The notes: generated by a model from the letters alone, not told the origin. A DNA stretch of 64,000 bases from Diprion similis (GCF_021155765.1 NC_060107.1:8108501-8172500), one strand, 5' to 3'; counted from the first letter of the stretch, positions 11,202 through 25,500 are shown. Made by a program: numbers and translations.

Positions 11202-14200
11202 ATGTGCGATCCAAGCTTGGGGGCTGTACCATCGCCAGTCAGTGAACAGAGATCCAGTTATAAACCGAGATTTTTGGACAAAGATGAAAAGATGCCTTCG
11301 GATTCTTTGAAAGAACCTTCTACAAAAGCAAACTCTAAATTATGGAAATATACTCCACCTGCAGAGCCACCATCGATTCTTGATCCTGATGATCCGTTGA
11401 TGAAGCGATTCCAGGATTCCCTCAAAGCTCACTTGTCTCGTATTGATAATAAATTGAATGAAGAAATTTTCGATCTTGTACGTATATTGCAAGTATTTTC
11501 ATATATCGATAGTATTGTCAATTGTATATACATTTCCAAGTTGTTCTGTATGTATTTATTCTTCAGGAAGCAGCAATCAAAAATGCGAAAGATGTTCGAG
11601 AACAGGAAGGACTTAAGTTGTACAGTGCGCAGGAAGAAATAGCTCGGCAGCAATCAGCAATCGATAACTATCAGGCTACGTTAGTAGAGGTGATCCAGAT
11701 GCGCGAAGAAAAGGAATCACAAATAGATTCAGTGAAAAAAGTGCATAAGGAAGCGTACCAGAAATTGCGAAATGAGAAGGCAAAGGAGGAAGAGATCATT
11801 CGGGAACTGGAAAGTTTGTCTTCACTAGAACGCCAGTTCAACGAATGGGAGAATGAAATATCTAGTAATCTGACGATATCAAAAAGAATGTCTGAAAAAG
11901 ATGCAATGGTTCAAAAAGAATTAATTCGCAAAAAGCAGCAAGAGGATTATATTCTATTTAAAATAATGTCAGAAGTGTGGAAGATCGAATCGGAAATAAA
12001 AATCTTAAATGAGCAGGCTGAACTAAAAGAAAAAGAGAAGAGTACGCTCAGTCAAACTATCGCCGATGCCAATGCTGATCTTGATGCATTGCAACGAGAA
12101 TATAAAAATCTGTTCAACACATGGAATAGCATTGTTTCTAATATCTCTCAAAGAAATCAGATTTACAGCGATATTTCTGATGAGAGACAGTGAGTTCGTT
12201 GGCAAGCCAATTTTTTTAATAACCCAATGAATAAGCAGAAACTACTTGAAATCTTACTTTCACATCTTTGGGCTATCTTAATATGATTAGTTATTACATT
12301 TTTCACTACTTATAAACGTTACAGACAAATACGAGAATCGTTTCGAACATTACAATCTGGAATAGACAAATTGAAAAAAGAGGCCAACAAAGAAATGGAG
12401 AATAATGAAAGGCTAACGTCTGTTCAATCGAGAATAGAAGAAGAGATTCAGATCAATTCGAAAATAAACGCCGTTGAAAAGGAGAAGATCATCCATCTTG
12501 AATCACAGTTTACAAAAATAGCTAAACTGGTCGAGCAGAATAACGCAGAATTTAACGAAATTCAAAGTGTAGGCACTATTAACTGTCAGAATTGCATGCA
12601 TATTAAGTTGTGTACTCTGATTAACTAAAAATACTTACATAGGTTCATGTGAATATTTTAATTTATTTCAGGATTACCGACATTATCGCAATATGGAAAA
12701 ACTGATGCAAAAAGATATTGAAAAACTAGCTAGCCAAAAAGTTCAAATAGAGGAGCAAATTTTGGCCAAGCTGGAAGAAAAGGTGGCACATGACAAAGTT
12801 GCTCGGCACCTGAATAAACTTTTACGAAATTTAAAGTGTGTAACTCGGGAGCAGGAATTGGCTGTAGTACAGGCTGAAAATGATTATGGAAAAACATTGC
12901 TGGACATTGAAAAGTTACGTGGTGTGTTGGAAAACAACAAATCAGAGTTGGAGGAACTTGTTAATGTTAACACTGTGAAAGAAAAAGAAATTGATGTGAC
13001 ACAATCAGAGATAAAAAAATACGACTCCATTATTACGAAAAAACAAAGAGATATTGATATTGTGAACAAACGAATTGAAGAAGCTCTAGAAAATACAGGG
13101 GGGGAAGAAATCAGTCCGCTTGATTTAAAGATAATAACGTTAGAAAAGAATATAGAGGAGACAGAGCAGATGAATCAAAAACTACAGTTACACTGGCTAA
13201 GGCAAGAAGGGTATATGGTAAACCTTACTCAGCAGAGGAACGTTCAGACACAAGAGATGAGCTTATTGGCTAAACAGATAACAATAATGGAGCAAAAGAA
13301 TTTGAAACTCGAGACTGAGCTTGAACTGCAACGAAAAGAAGAGCTTAATATGGTCAGAGTTATAAATAACTATCAACAGAGATTAGTGCATCTCAATGCA
13401 CGACTGGCAATGCAAAAAGATTACAAGGACTTTTTGGAAGACACGAATTATATGACGAAGAATGAGTGCTTGGTATCACTGGAAGAGTCAGAAATGAATA
13501 TCATTAGATTAAAGAATGATATACAGCAATTGGAAGACGAAAAAATGAGCGCCAAAGAACAGTTGATCATTTTACAGCGGGAGAGTTTATCTTGGGAAAA
13601 AAAGGTAAAGTAATCGACTACAATTTTGGATACCTTAATTGGGTGGTACTAATTTTCTTATGACCCGGAATCGTTAGTACTAAATACAGAGTTTAATTGA
13701 AAATTTATAATATAAGGATATTTCATAATTATATTACGAATCTTAATTAAGGTACAATTAGCGCAAGAGACCAACAAGAATGTTAAAGACGAACGAGGCT
13801 GCTTCGGTGATGTGGGAATAATGAAAAGTGAGATCCAAAGAATGCAAATTAGACTTTCACACCTTAAAAAGGCTCAGGAAAAGTTGATTCAAGATATGGA
13901 ACATTGCGTTTCTCGAAGAGATGCAATTGTTGACGGAGCAATGGCAAAAGAGAAAAGAAATCCTAAAGGCCAACACAATCAGAGAGCCATTTTTCAAAAA
14001 CGCCTGGCCGATCAAAGGCTGAAAATCAAACAATTAGCAAAAGTGAGATGTTGAATAGTATTTATGATTATCAAATATCGAGGAAAATTATCTCAATACT
14101 TATTGATAATTTTAGGAAACGAAACAGATAGACAATCAAATTTCTGAATTGGAAGAACTGCAGAAGACAATGTTAGAACAGTTGAATCAGGAACAAGAAA

Positions 14201-14673
14201 GGCTCAGGTTAATCGAAGACTCTATTCCAGACATTGAAAAGAAGATAACTGAAGCTGAAATTATAAAACAGCATGTATGTAAGCTGCATGTTACAAACAG
14301 TCTAGAACGCTGTTTGACTTTTGTTTAACAAATTTATAGATATGTTCTAAACAAGACATATTTTATATTTTATGCATATTGCTTAAATAACTGGAAGTAC
14401 ACACAGGCAAAAATACTTCTAATTTACTTCATATTAATTTTATAGAATTTGGAGATTCTAATACGGAAACAGCACAAAGTGAAAATGTATCAAGACGTCC
14501 ACAACGGGCGGCACAAGATGCTGCATAAATCTGAATCACTCTTAGATGCAGAACTGTTGAAACAGCGCATGATGAATGCAGATTTGAAAGAAATAATGGA
14601 ACAAACGCAAAGTGATTTTCCACTGTTGAAAAATGTGACGCGAAAAATATTACTGACACTTCAAACACCGTAA
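11202..14673 (+). CDS. CCDC40: Coiled-coil domain-containing protein 40 (axonemal ruler)
   Basis: CCDC40 works with CCDC39 as the molecular ruler that sets the 96-nm repeat of motile axonemes and positions inner dynein arms. Seven coding exons join in phase: 11202-11477, 11567-12189, 12325-12568, 12672-13604, 13752-14042, 14116-14274 and 14446-14673, giving about 917 residues against 1142 in human; most of the deficit is in the N-terminus. Almost the whole product is coiled coil. Family hallmarks are GGEEISPLDLKI, the LWLR-like HWLRQEGYMVNLTQQR, QITIMEQKNLKLE, and the block SEIQRMQIRLSHLKKAQEK followed by DMEHCVSRRDAIV. The open frame extends to 11160 without an ATG, so the start is placed at 11202. 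In insects motile axonemes occur in sperm and chordotonal neurons, so expression there is expected. Confidence 0.93.
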
Positions 14674-14965
14674 AAACTATTTTATCCAATACATAAATGC
14701 ATACTTGTAAATGTGACCAATATTATTAAACATGTCTAATTCTGAAATATTTGCAGTTTAAATTAACACAATTATTACTAGGTTTGCTCGATAATTTGAA
14801 AATCTAAAATTATCTGCAACACGATATTCCTAAGTAGTAGGATGCCAAGGAGAATCATGAACAATAACCATAGATTTTTCCATTAAAATAACAACTAAGT
14901 AATTTATTATACACATTTTGTACACTTGGTTACAAATTATACGACATACTTACATCCTTCAGCTG
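14674..14965. other. Convergent 3' ends of CCDC40 and mitochondrial TyrRS
   Basis: The two stop codons are only 292 bases apart on opposite strands, so the 3' UTRs must be short or overlap. There is no gene in the gap. Confidence 0.6.
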
Positions 14966-16600
14966 TTATGAGACCCATTTCACAATATAATACGTTTTCT
15001 TTCCTACCCTTAACATCGTCAAATTATTTGGCATGATATGAACCCCAGGAGTGATTACTTCTTCAATATTTTTAATCCTTTGATGATTGATGTAAAAACC
15101 ACCAGCGGTAATAATTCTTATTGCATTAGTTTCATCCGGAAAACAATTTGCTCTCAAACTAAGTTGTAGCACCGTCAAGCCTGGCTCAGGCAATACTTCA
15201 ATTAAAGTTGCCCCTTGAAATGCGGTGACCATCTCATCGGCACTGAGATTGGATAAACTTTCAATCGACTTATCGTAAAGTATGGATGTAGTTTGCTGTG
15301 CTGTTTTCAAGCCTGCTTCTGTAAAGGTTATCAATTTACATGAGTCACGCTCAGATTAATGTAAATGAATAGAAATGTGGACATCTGCAGTCATTAGAAA
15401 ATAATACACAACATTAATAATCAATTACCTCCATGCACCAATCGAGTAACATGTTCAGCTAGTATTTTTTGTGCTGTACGTTGTTCGGGATTTTTTTCGT
15501 GGGTAGCCATAATTTCTGCAATACGTCCCAATGGGATAAATGTGAAGAATTTTAGGAATCGATGAACGTCCGAGTCTTTGGTGCGCATGAAGAATTGGTA
15601 GAGTTGAAAACTGGAAGACTTATTCTCTGACAACCATACAGCATTGCCGGCAGATTTGCCAAACTTTTCACCACTTTCTGTTGTGATTAATGGTAGCGTC
15701 AGACCAAAGACCCTTGTCTCAGTTACTCTGCCGATCAAATCGAACCCAGCATCGATGTTACCCATTTGATCGCTGCCACCAATTTGAAATCTACAATTGT
15801 ACTTCTCCAGTAGATAGAACCAATCGTAGCCTTGAAGGACCTGGTAAGAGAACTCAGCAAAGCTCATTCCTGTTTCTGAATTTAGTCTCGTCTGTACGGA
15901 TGTTTTGCTGAGCATTGTACCGAGTCTGAAATACTTTCCTACACTTCTTAGAAAATCAAGCACACTTATATCCTTGTACCAGTCTATATTGTTGACAATC
16001 ATAACACGTTTTGGTTTTTTGTTATCATCCCAAAAAAGTTCCTCATGATTTTCAAATATCGTTCTAATGTTTCTCGATATACCTTCTATGTTCTTATTTA
16101 TTAGGACCTGTTCCATTTCGGTACGCGCTGACTTTCTGTGACTCGGATCTCCTATCTGTCCCGTAGCTCCTCCTACTACAGCTATTACTTGATGGCCAGA
16201 TCTTTGCCAATGTAGAAGATTCATCAATACTAATAGATTTCCAATATGCAAACTGTCCGCCGTTGGATCAAACCCGGCATATACCGTCTGCGGCGACGAA
16301 TTAAGAAGGTCGATTACTTCTCCTCTGCGTAAACAACAAAGATTAAGTAAAATTAGTTGAATATCAACATTGTAGGAAAATTGGACTGCCTCTCACATGT
16401 TAGAGTCGAGGAAATTATTTATAAATTATAAATTAAACAGCAGTTCATACTCACGCCGAAGTGTCTGGAAAAATATCCTGAAACATTCCTCTGTCGTAAA
16501 GTCTTAAAACGTTTCTACTTTTGTACGTTTTGTACGTTCTAATACTCTTTAAATCGTGCCTACAGGCCGTGCATAACCTCCACAAATGCCTTACACTCAT
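14966..16600 (-). CDS. YARS2: Tyrosyl-tRNA synthetase, mitochondrial
   Basis: Charges mitochondrial tRNA-Tyr with tyrosine. Three coding exons, 16600-16455, 16324-15429 and 15318-14966, join in phase and give 464 residues (human 477). Residues 1-45 are rich in Arg/Lys and free of acidic residues except one Asp, as expected of a mitochondrial presequence. The class I catalytic domain shows the HIGH-type motif in FDPTADSLHIGNLL (about residues 67-80), VGGATGQIGDPS, the tyrosine-binding YQVLQGYDW and IGGSDQMGNI, and the KMSKS equivalent KFGKSAGNAVWL. The C-terminal S4-like RNA-binding domain ends GFYINHQRI... and KKTYYIVKW. The bacterial-type architecture separates it from cytosolic TyrRS. It is divergently placed against eRF3. 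Confidence 0.95.
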
Positions 16601-17648
16601 CTTAAGAATTATTCTATTTCAATTCTTTGGTTTGATTTTTCAAAGAATTTTTTATTATTCTTCGAAACTCAGTTAAGATGTATATGTATATCTTCAAAAC
16701 TGCCGATGATGGGAAATTGCTAACAATAACGAAACCGGTATCGTTACGAATCCCTCACATGTGACGCACGTTATTATTGTTAAAAATCTGGGGAACTTTG
16801 ACAAAGGCCAACATTTCGCTGTACGCTAGTAAAAGATTTACGTATATAAGGAAACTCTTAAGAATCTAGTTCATCCGTATGAATCCTCTCAGTTATCAGT
16901 GAAGGGAGGTATTCAGATGGCCAGTATTTAAATAGTATGTATACACCGTGTAGTATTAAAAATACGGTATTCAACGTGCAGATGAGCTCAAAAACGATTA
17001 GGTATGTACTAAACGCGCGACGAGCGATGGTAGGATTGTGACATTGTTGAATGTAATATTGAAATATTTAAACGATTAATGTATAAATGACAATATTGAA
17101 ATGAGTGATAAATTTATTTTTCTCGTAGATGTGTGGGAATAAGGAGAATTACAAACTACATTGAGTAACGCGATTCTGATAATTACTATATTTCGAGTAT
17201 AGTTGTCTGTCAGGTGCATGCCGTGAACCATAGACAGTAACAGAACAGATTAGCCGGTAATATTAAGATTTGTGATGGATAAAATGCATAAAATGAAATT
17301 TTAACGCAAGTCGGTATTTAAATAACGGAACATATACTGGGCGGGAAATTAACGGCGAAGAGACGGCGACGAGTCTCGAGGGTCGAAGCGTATTTGATAA
17401 TATGGTAATATTTTGACATCCGCAGTTCCGTTTGAGCCGTAGACGTGAACAGACCGAATCACCGAACAGACCACGGGGGCTGCACGCGGATCGTGACTCG
17501 CGCGTGTAGATTGCGATAAAAAAGAAATTATTTTTAAAGCCCGTCCGATCGCGATCGCGTTAAATAATCGATAATCTTAAAGAGTCGGAGTGTTTTTAGT
17601 GAAAGTAGAATCGAAATAAGTCTCGTAAGTGTCAGTAAAGTGATAAAT
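16601..17648. promoter_or_regulatory. Divergent promoter region, mitochondrial TyrRS / eRF3
   Basis: About 1 kb lies between two start codons on opposite strands. The eRF3-proximal part (17341-17640) is clearly richer in CpG than its surroundings, with several GCGCG/CGCGA clusters, and probably includes the eRF3 5' UTR. No coding frame is present. Assignment as a bidirectional promoter rests on position and composition. Confidence 0.45.
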
Positions 17649-20600
17649 ATGGCGAACAGCGTAGCACCAGACTCGTGGGAGCAGCAGGCGGACGGCGGAG
17701 ATAATGCGAACGGTCAGGATAAATCGTTGGAGAGTAAATTCTCAACGTTGAATGTAAACGCCGCTGAATTCGTGCCTTCCTTCTGCATACCATCCTCGGA
17801 AACAAGCTCGGCAGGCGACAGCCCGAACGCCACCGTTCCTGACACCAGCCACGGTACGTGGATACCTTACCTTACCTATCTTCTCCGTTCCCCAGAGCTC
17901 CTCCAAAAATAACAGTACATATCCACTAGTCACGACTAGTCATCCCTCTTTACTTAACACATCCCCTGCTCTATCAGTATAATCAGTCCGATAACAATTC
18001 TCATTTTCCCATCCGCACCGCTGGCTGGATCCGTTAAATTACCACTTACCTGGTGGCGGTTGGTTAATTATAACACTCTGATTGTTCCTCTGCACACCGC
18101 ATAATAATCCCTCTGATACACGTCGTCACGGATTTTACCGGTGGCCAAAAAAAAACTCGTATATTATCCCTGATTAATCCGTTATCGTATTCTTATCTTT
18201 TTTTTCTTTATTCGCAATTGTTCAGAATGTAAACTAGAAATAAACTAAATGCCATGCGTGCCGCGCATTTTACTGCATCCCCGCATTGACTACGGTATCA
18301 AACGGACAACGTGGATTCCACTTACCTTGACATTCCAACCTACTTTTCGTTTATACCTGATCGGAATAATTTCGCCCGCACTTTTTTTCCGCTTTATTCA
18401 TATTCCTCTGTTCTTCCATTCCTTCCATTCCTTCCATTCTTCTCTAGATATTGAGATCTCTTCCTATTTATGTTCAGATGACCCGTTCCTAATTTACTCA
18501 TACCAATCAGGCACAATCTCATCGCCAAACTATTATCTTATTTATCACATATGTTGAGCAGCCTGCACAGCTGTTTGGCGATTAGAAAGTCTCTATTGTT
18601 TTGTTTTTTTTTTCTTACCATCTTTGTCGTCTGGTCAACGACGTTAAATCGGAACACCTGTGAAAAACTACCTTGTCGACTTTAGGAGGAAGCTCTGTTG
18701 CCGTTCCACCTGATCCGGCTGGCACTTTAGTAGAGGAACCGCCTGCTGGGGGAGGGGCACCACCTCCACCTAACGTGACAAATGCCAAGAATGCCAGTCC
18801 TGAACATCAGCCAGCTGATTCTTGGGAAGAAGCAGCCGTCGATGCCGACCCTTTACTAACACCTGAGAATGAAGAGGTAACGACAACGGCGACCTGACGT
18901 TTTTTTTCTACACATGCGATGTCGTTTGACGTATATTTTTATGTGCTGTGATAATACAACTGTCGCTTCACAGGCTGAAATTGACGAGGATGAAGAGACG
19001 GTGGTGAAAATACCGAAAAAGAAGCCAGTCAAAGTAACGGAAGATACAAAAAGCAAAAAAGAACATGTCAATGTTGTCTTCATCGGTCATGTCGGTGAGT
19101 TAATAATTTATAAGTTTGTACACTGCTACTTTGTATTCAGATAGGCATGGACTGTAAAAATTTGGAAATACTGGAAGAAAGTAAGATTTTTTTGCAAACA
19201 ATGTCCGGATACTATGAATTCAAGTGTGAAGGTTTTTCGGTATTATGATAGAAAAATAGTGCAAGAATAGAAACCAACCTTTTTTTTTTTTTTTAGAGAG
19301 AATCAGGTGAAAAAAAAATATGGGACAGTCGTAGAATTTTAAAACTCATTTTCATTGGTCATTCCAATTTTCCATTTACTGATGCGCGTCATTAAACTAT
19401 AAAGTGACGCTGTTGCATTTATGATTTTAAATTCCGTTATTTTTTTGTATAACTATATCTTATAAAAAATCACATGTATAAGGGAAAACTAGTTTAGAAT
19501 ATTTTATGGCAACGTTGGAAATCATCACGTGTACATTTCAGCGTAAGAAACATCGTTGAATATAATCTTTCCTTCTTTAATCAATCAGACATGGTAAACA
19601 ATGGTTGAAAAAAGTGCAATCAGTCGTTTGTATATGTTCTTGTTACCACCCATCGTCATACCTATCCTTATCCTTATTTGCTTTGCTCCTATTTCACAAC
19701 AAGCTTATCAAGATTCCGAGTATAAGCTGTGGTGTTACGTACAAGAAACGTTGGAGTATAATGTTGATCTTATTCACGGCATTACATAATTCTAAGAATC
19801 ATCTTCAGATTGGGATTAACTATTTAACAAATTAGCTCAGATGCGAATTCTTGAATAATTGTACAGATGCTGGAAAGTCAACCATCGGTGGACAAATCAT
19901 GGCATTAACAGGTATGGTCGACAAAAGAACATTGGAAAAGTATGAAAGAGAAGCTAAGGAAAGAAGCAGAGAAACGTGGTACCTCAGTTGGGCACTGGAC
20001 ACTAACCAGGAAGAGCGAGAGAAAGGAAAAACCGTCGAGGTTGGCCGGGCGTATTTTGAGACCGAAAGAAAGCATTTCACAATTCTGGATGCGCCAGGAC
20101 ACAAAAGTTTTGTGCCAAACATGATCGGTGGTGCTGCTCAGGCTGATTTAGCCGTACTTGTAATTTCTGCGAGAAAAGGTGAATTTGAAACTGGATTTGA
20201 CAGAGGGGGGCAAACGAGAGAACACGCCATGCTGGCCAAAACTGCTGGCGTCAAACATCTGGTAGTATTAGTTAACAAAATGGATGACCCAACGGTGGAA
20301 TGGGACGAGGGCAGATACAACGAATGCAGGTAAACATGAAATTTTCAAAGCCGAGATGAATATCTGCTATAAAAAGCTAAATTTCATACAATTAGAATGT
20401 TTCATTTTTCGCATGTTAAATTTTAATAGTTTTATTCCAAATGGCGATAATCAACTTTCAGAGATAAAATCTTACCCTACCTTCGTAAATTGGGATTCAA
20501 CCCAGCAAAAGACTTGACCTTTATGCCGGTATCGGGCCAACTAGGAATTGGCTTGAAAGATCCAATCCCTGCGGAGCTCTGTACCTGGTACAAGGGTGAC

Positions 20601-22511
20601 GCATTCATACCATTCATTGACCAGCTACCATCCCTTAATCGTAAGAGTAACGGACCATTTATTATGCCAATTGTTGATAAATACAAGGATATGGGTACGG
20701 TAGTAATGGGTAAAGTGGAGGCTGGAGAAGCAAAGAAGGGACATTCGCTACTGGTTATGCCTAATAGAGTGAGTATATTAAATCATTAAGTGCTTTGTGT
20801 GATGTATTGATAGGTCATTTGCATTTACATTCAATACTTCTTATTGTATTAATAGACAGCAGTAACGGTAGACCAATTATGGTCGGATGATGAAGAAGTA
20901 ACGTCGGTTGGTCCTGGTGAAAATGTAAAGATTAAGCTGAAGGGTATTGAGGAAGAAGACGTGAGTCCCGGCTTTGTTCTATGCGATAGTAACAATCCGA
21001 TCAAAACGGGAAAAATTTTTGACGCCCAAGTTGTCATCCTGGAGCACAAAAGCATCATTTGTGCTGGTTACAGTGCTGTAATGCATATTCACTGCGCAGC
21101 CGAAGAAGTCAGTGTGAAAGCGCTCATATGTTTGGTGGACAAAAAATCTGGTGATAAAAGTAAAACGCGACCGAGGTTCGTCAAACAAGATCAAGTGGCC
21201 ATCATGAGAATTGAGTGCGCCGGAGTTATTTGCCTTGAACAGTTTAAACTGTTTCCCCAAATGGGTCGGTTCACTCTTAGGGACGAAAGTGAGTATATTA
21301 TCCTTTTTCCTCATACACTATCCATAGCTTGTAAATATCACGACAGAGTACAAAACGGTGTCTTACTCTAATTATATAACTATCAATTTTTAACTAATAT
21401 ACACCAAGCAAACATGTATCAAGAACACTATTGACAATTGCTTATTCTTTGATTTTCAGACAAAACTATTGCTATTGGTAAGGTGCTGAAGGTGGTTGAG
21501 TAAGTTCTGTTTCATATTGACTTTTATTGTGACTAAGACATTATTATACCTATCATCGAACACATTGAAATCACACACAAACAATGTCAACACGAACTTT
21601 GAGAACCTATGATCTATCTGTATGCATTAAACATTAGATGATGAATCAAGACACACTCACAATAAGTGTAATTTGGGATTGGGTGAACAGAGAGAGATAT
21701 ATGCGAATTATATATATTATATATATAAAGAATGATATATATGACAAACTAAAATAAAACCACTTTGATTACAAAAAGAAAAAGAAAAGAATAAAATAGA
21801 TAATAAAAAGAAATGTTTTTGAGGAAACATAGCCCCGCCCCCCCGCCCTAAAAAAAGAATAAAAATACCTTTCCAGGATTTTATTGTCGTTGAAATATTT
21901 TAATGGCAAGGGGGTAGGGAAGGAGGGTATACAAAAAGGCTTTTTCAATATAAACTGTGGGCGATATTTTTGTTCTACGGAGCTATGTGAGAAATGATAA
22001 TGGATAGCATTAACGCTAATTATTATGATTATTATTATTATTATTATTATTGAATTGATGGGTAATAGATGAAACATATTGAGTAAAGCAAATAGATAGT
22101 GTTACACAACAATTTATAATTATTAAATCATTATTGTACTGTTTCTTATTTTATTCTCATTAAAATACTAATTTACTACGAAACTGTTTATTTGTAATAA
22201 TTTTCACTGTATGTTCTGTACTTTGGAGCATTTTTTGGCTCATCAGAAAGAAGAAAAAAAACGAAAAAATAATAAATGAAAACTTTCTGTGATAGATCAC
22301 AGGGAGAGTAAATTAATTTACATAGATTTTTTGAGGAAAGTAGTCTGTAAGAAGACAATTGATATGAATATCTTTTCATTTCTTTATAAAAAAAATATCA
22401 TACCAGCCATATTGTGCCCTAAAAATTGATTGCAGAAATATTTATGACAGTTATCGGATCACGGCTGAAGTTGTGCAAATAGTAGACAGGGAAGAAAAAT
22501 CAGTTCGTTGA
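17649..22511 (+). CDS. eRF3: Eukaryotic release factor 3 (GTPase), eRF3/GSPT1
   Basis: eRF3 is the GTPase partner of eRF1 in translation termination and links it to poly(A)-binding protein. Coding exons: 17649-17853, 18686-18876, 18974-19094, 19867-20329, 20462-20768, 20856-21288, then 21460. From 21460 there are two endings. Read through, a TAA at 21501-21503 ends the protein KVLKVVE (587 residues, like known eRF3 termini). Spliced at the consensus donor after 21499 to 22436-22511, 24 more residues are added (611 residues). The N-terminus carries a PAM2 motif ([15 protein letters not shown], residues 31-45). The G domain shows GHVDAGKST (about 170), DAPGH and NKMD; the C-terminal beta barrels include [15 protein letters not shown]. 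The frame upstream of 17649 has no ATG. Family identity is certain; which ending predominates is not. Confidence 0.94.
22018..22051. repeat. (ATT)n microsatellite
   Basis: About nine ATT units, in the last eRF3 intron or proximal 3' UTR depending on which ending is used. Confidence 0.85.
22436..22511 (+). other. Candidate alternative last exon of eRF3
   Basis: An acceptor (GATTGCAG) ends at 22435. If joined to the eRF3 donor at 21499/21500, phase is kept and 25 further codons are read to TGA at 22509-22511; they include [18 protein letters not shown]. The composition is charged and protein-like, unlike the surrounding A+T-rich DNA. The family does not usually carry this tail, so its use must be tested with transcripts. 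Confidence 0.55.
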
Positions 22512-25500
22512 TCTAAAGAAGCATCAAATATTGCTAATGATATGAAAGGTACCTTGATGGAAAGAGGTCAGTTGCTCTGTCTACTCTTGCTCTGATACAA
22601 TACACTAAAATACTGGTTGTCATCTCGTCTTCCAAATAAGAAGAAAAGTCTGTAACGCTCACAAGTACAGAATTTTATAGTGCATTGAGTATAATAATCG
22701 TTGACATTTTCGTTTTACTTCATATTTCGTAGGTTTTTTTTCTAATCTATTTGCCAATTTTATTAAAGAGCTTGTCACCATCGGCACACACATAGCTAGG
22801 AGAATTCATGAAAACGTGATTTTTGTAGCTTCAGTGAAACAATCACACGGTGAAGAAAAAAATAATTGTAAAATATAAGAATCGGCAATGTCCGTATTGT
22901 TATTATTAAATATTATTATGGATTGAACTAATATTAATTATTAATATAAAAACTACCAATAATATAAACATAAACGAAGTATAAGGAGGTGAGCAAACTA
23001 CAGAAGAATAATAGATATTAAGAGCCTTAGCTCATGCTGTAGTGTGGGATACATTGATATTTTTATATATTGCTGCGCCATCAATATTTACTTATTCAAT
23101 CAAGTCAGCCGGTTTGGTTTTTACTGAAAAGGCTTGGCTTTTAACCATTTCGAAGCTATATCTGCGAGGGCCTAAAATTATGAAAAACAGGAAAGAGTGC
23201 TGAAAACTTGATGAAAAAAATCAACACACTGAAGTTCAATGAAATTTTAATATCAAATAGTATTCAATATTTAGCGCTCAATTAGCAATATGAATTCTTG
23301 ATCAATAGTTGGAAATTTGCCAGACAATATGATGTGCTTTAGAGAATTCTAATAATCGTAATTACGAATATTGTTTGAAAAAAATCGAGGAGAATCCTCC
23401 AGTGAACCATTTTTATGCTGTTTTCAATTTAATTCAACACAATGTACAAACTGTTGTCCTTTGGTGTAGGGAAAATATAAAATGTAAAAATGCGTAATTT
23501 GTACAATCCTATTTGATGTATATCGAAGCAGGATATTTTTTCTTGGGACAGAAAAAAGTAGTTTCTGCTTAAAGTATTGGAAACTATGAGAAAAACGTAG
23601 ATAGCATAAGTACAAATAAATTATTTTTGAAATGTGCAAAACGGTATCATTGTTTTCAAAGATAGAACTAGAATTATTTTTTTAATAGTAAGGTCTGAAA
23701 GCCTGGGATGATAAAACTAATTCATTTTTCTCACTGGTATTCAGCGCTCATCCTACTTATTACTTATAACTTATATAATAAAATTTGGAAAACTGGTCAA
23801 AATCATGTGGGATAAAAAGGAAAATTTTGCTTTGAATTACGTGTTATTTAATGAATGATAGAATGGTATATAATAATATATTTCATCGATTTACGAGAAT
23901 GCTACTCTTAGTTGTGCACGATAATTATTCTTTTAACAGTTAAAAAGCATGTAAAAGAATAAATTTCGTTCGAATTTTTGTGAAAGGAAGTCATTGCAGT
24001 CACAGAGCGAAGTTTATGAAGTATTGCCTAATAAAATACCGTGATGGAAGATTTTAAATCTTGTACATGGTTGTATATGATTACATAGTTATATTAAACA
24101 TGTACATAAACACGTGCGGACAGCGTTAAGTCTGTTTCGTGCCAATCGTCCAATAAGTAATCAATCGGTCTGTTTAATTTAGTTGCACTGTAAAGTTAAA
24201 CGCCACATTCATATCTTTATGAAGAAACGATTGATAAACGACTATACATAATTTCGCTATTATACGTGAGATATGAAAAATCAACTATAGCCTTTAATAC
24301 GAACTAAACCGGCTATTAGCTTCCTAATTATCACCTTGGACATGAATTTTGAAAAAAGTATCATTTGCTCATGAGTATTCACATTGCAATTTAACTTTAA
24401 CATGTAAGTTGTATAATTAATTCTTGAAAACAATCGATTTCGATTGTTATCAAACACCATGTCAAGAAATGATTGAATTCGAAGTAAATGAAATGAGTCT
24501 TAAAAAATATTTTAAAAAAGTTAAATTCTAAGATATAGGTATAAAATTTCAAGAAAAAAGAACACAGAAATCAATAAGACACATTAAACAAGATTACTAG
24601 ATGCGGAAAAGGTTGTTTCATCGTTTTCAATAAAATTTGTATTAAGTGATGTTCAATTTTGAAACTGAAGAAATGAAAATATTCTATAAATTGACTGACA
24701 AAATGGATGAGGACAGTTTTAAAGTAATATCAAGCACTGTATGCAATTCGATAATTCCCATAGCGACCAGATGTTTTTCAATTAAGATTACTATTTTGAC
24801 GGTGACAACCGTGTGCGTTTACTAATCTTGTATTAGCACTGTCTGCCTTTTTTTACGAATAAAAAGAAAATCTAATCAGACTTAAAACTAGTAGTGAGGT
24901 GAATGAAATGACTTATATTATTATAAAAATGTGCATAAATTGTTTATCAAATGCGCAGTGTTTCGTCATTGAAACAGCATAAATACGAAAATTTTGAAGA
25001 CATTTTCATATTCCCAATAAATATTGTACATGGAGACAGCCTCTTTAATTCTAGAAATTTAATATCAAGCCCCTGTTACATTGATTTTATCTTTTATATT
25101 CATACATCATGTGATGTGTAATCATATTTATAGACCCTGCACTAGTTTCAACTAGTTTTTACTGCGTGTCGTCCTGACTCATTTAACATTGGCGCTCCTA
25201 ATTCTGATCAACTATCTCGTGTTACAGAGGAAAAACATGAATTTAAATCGGCGATATAAAGTATTAGTAGGTATGTAAGACCTTGTTCAAATCAATTACT
25301 TTATACAATGTAACGATAATCATTTCTTGACTCATTGAAATTGTGTTTGAAATGAAAATGAATTTGCTGATGGCATATACATTTACTTCTTTTTTTATTC
25401 AGCGTTCGAGCGGATAAAAACCAGGTAGTTCAGTTGCGGAATTGAATTTATTCGAATTATTTTCAAATGAAACGCTTCAAAATGTTGAAATTATCAACTT

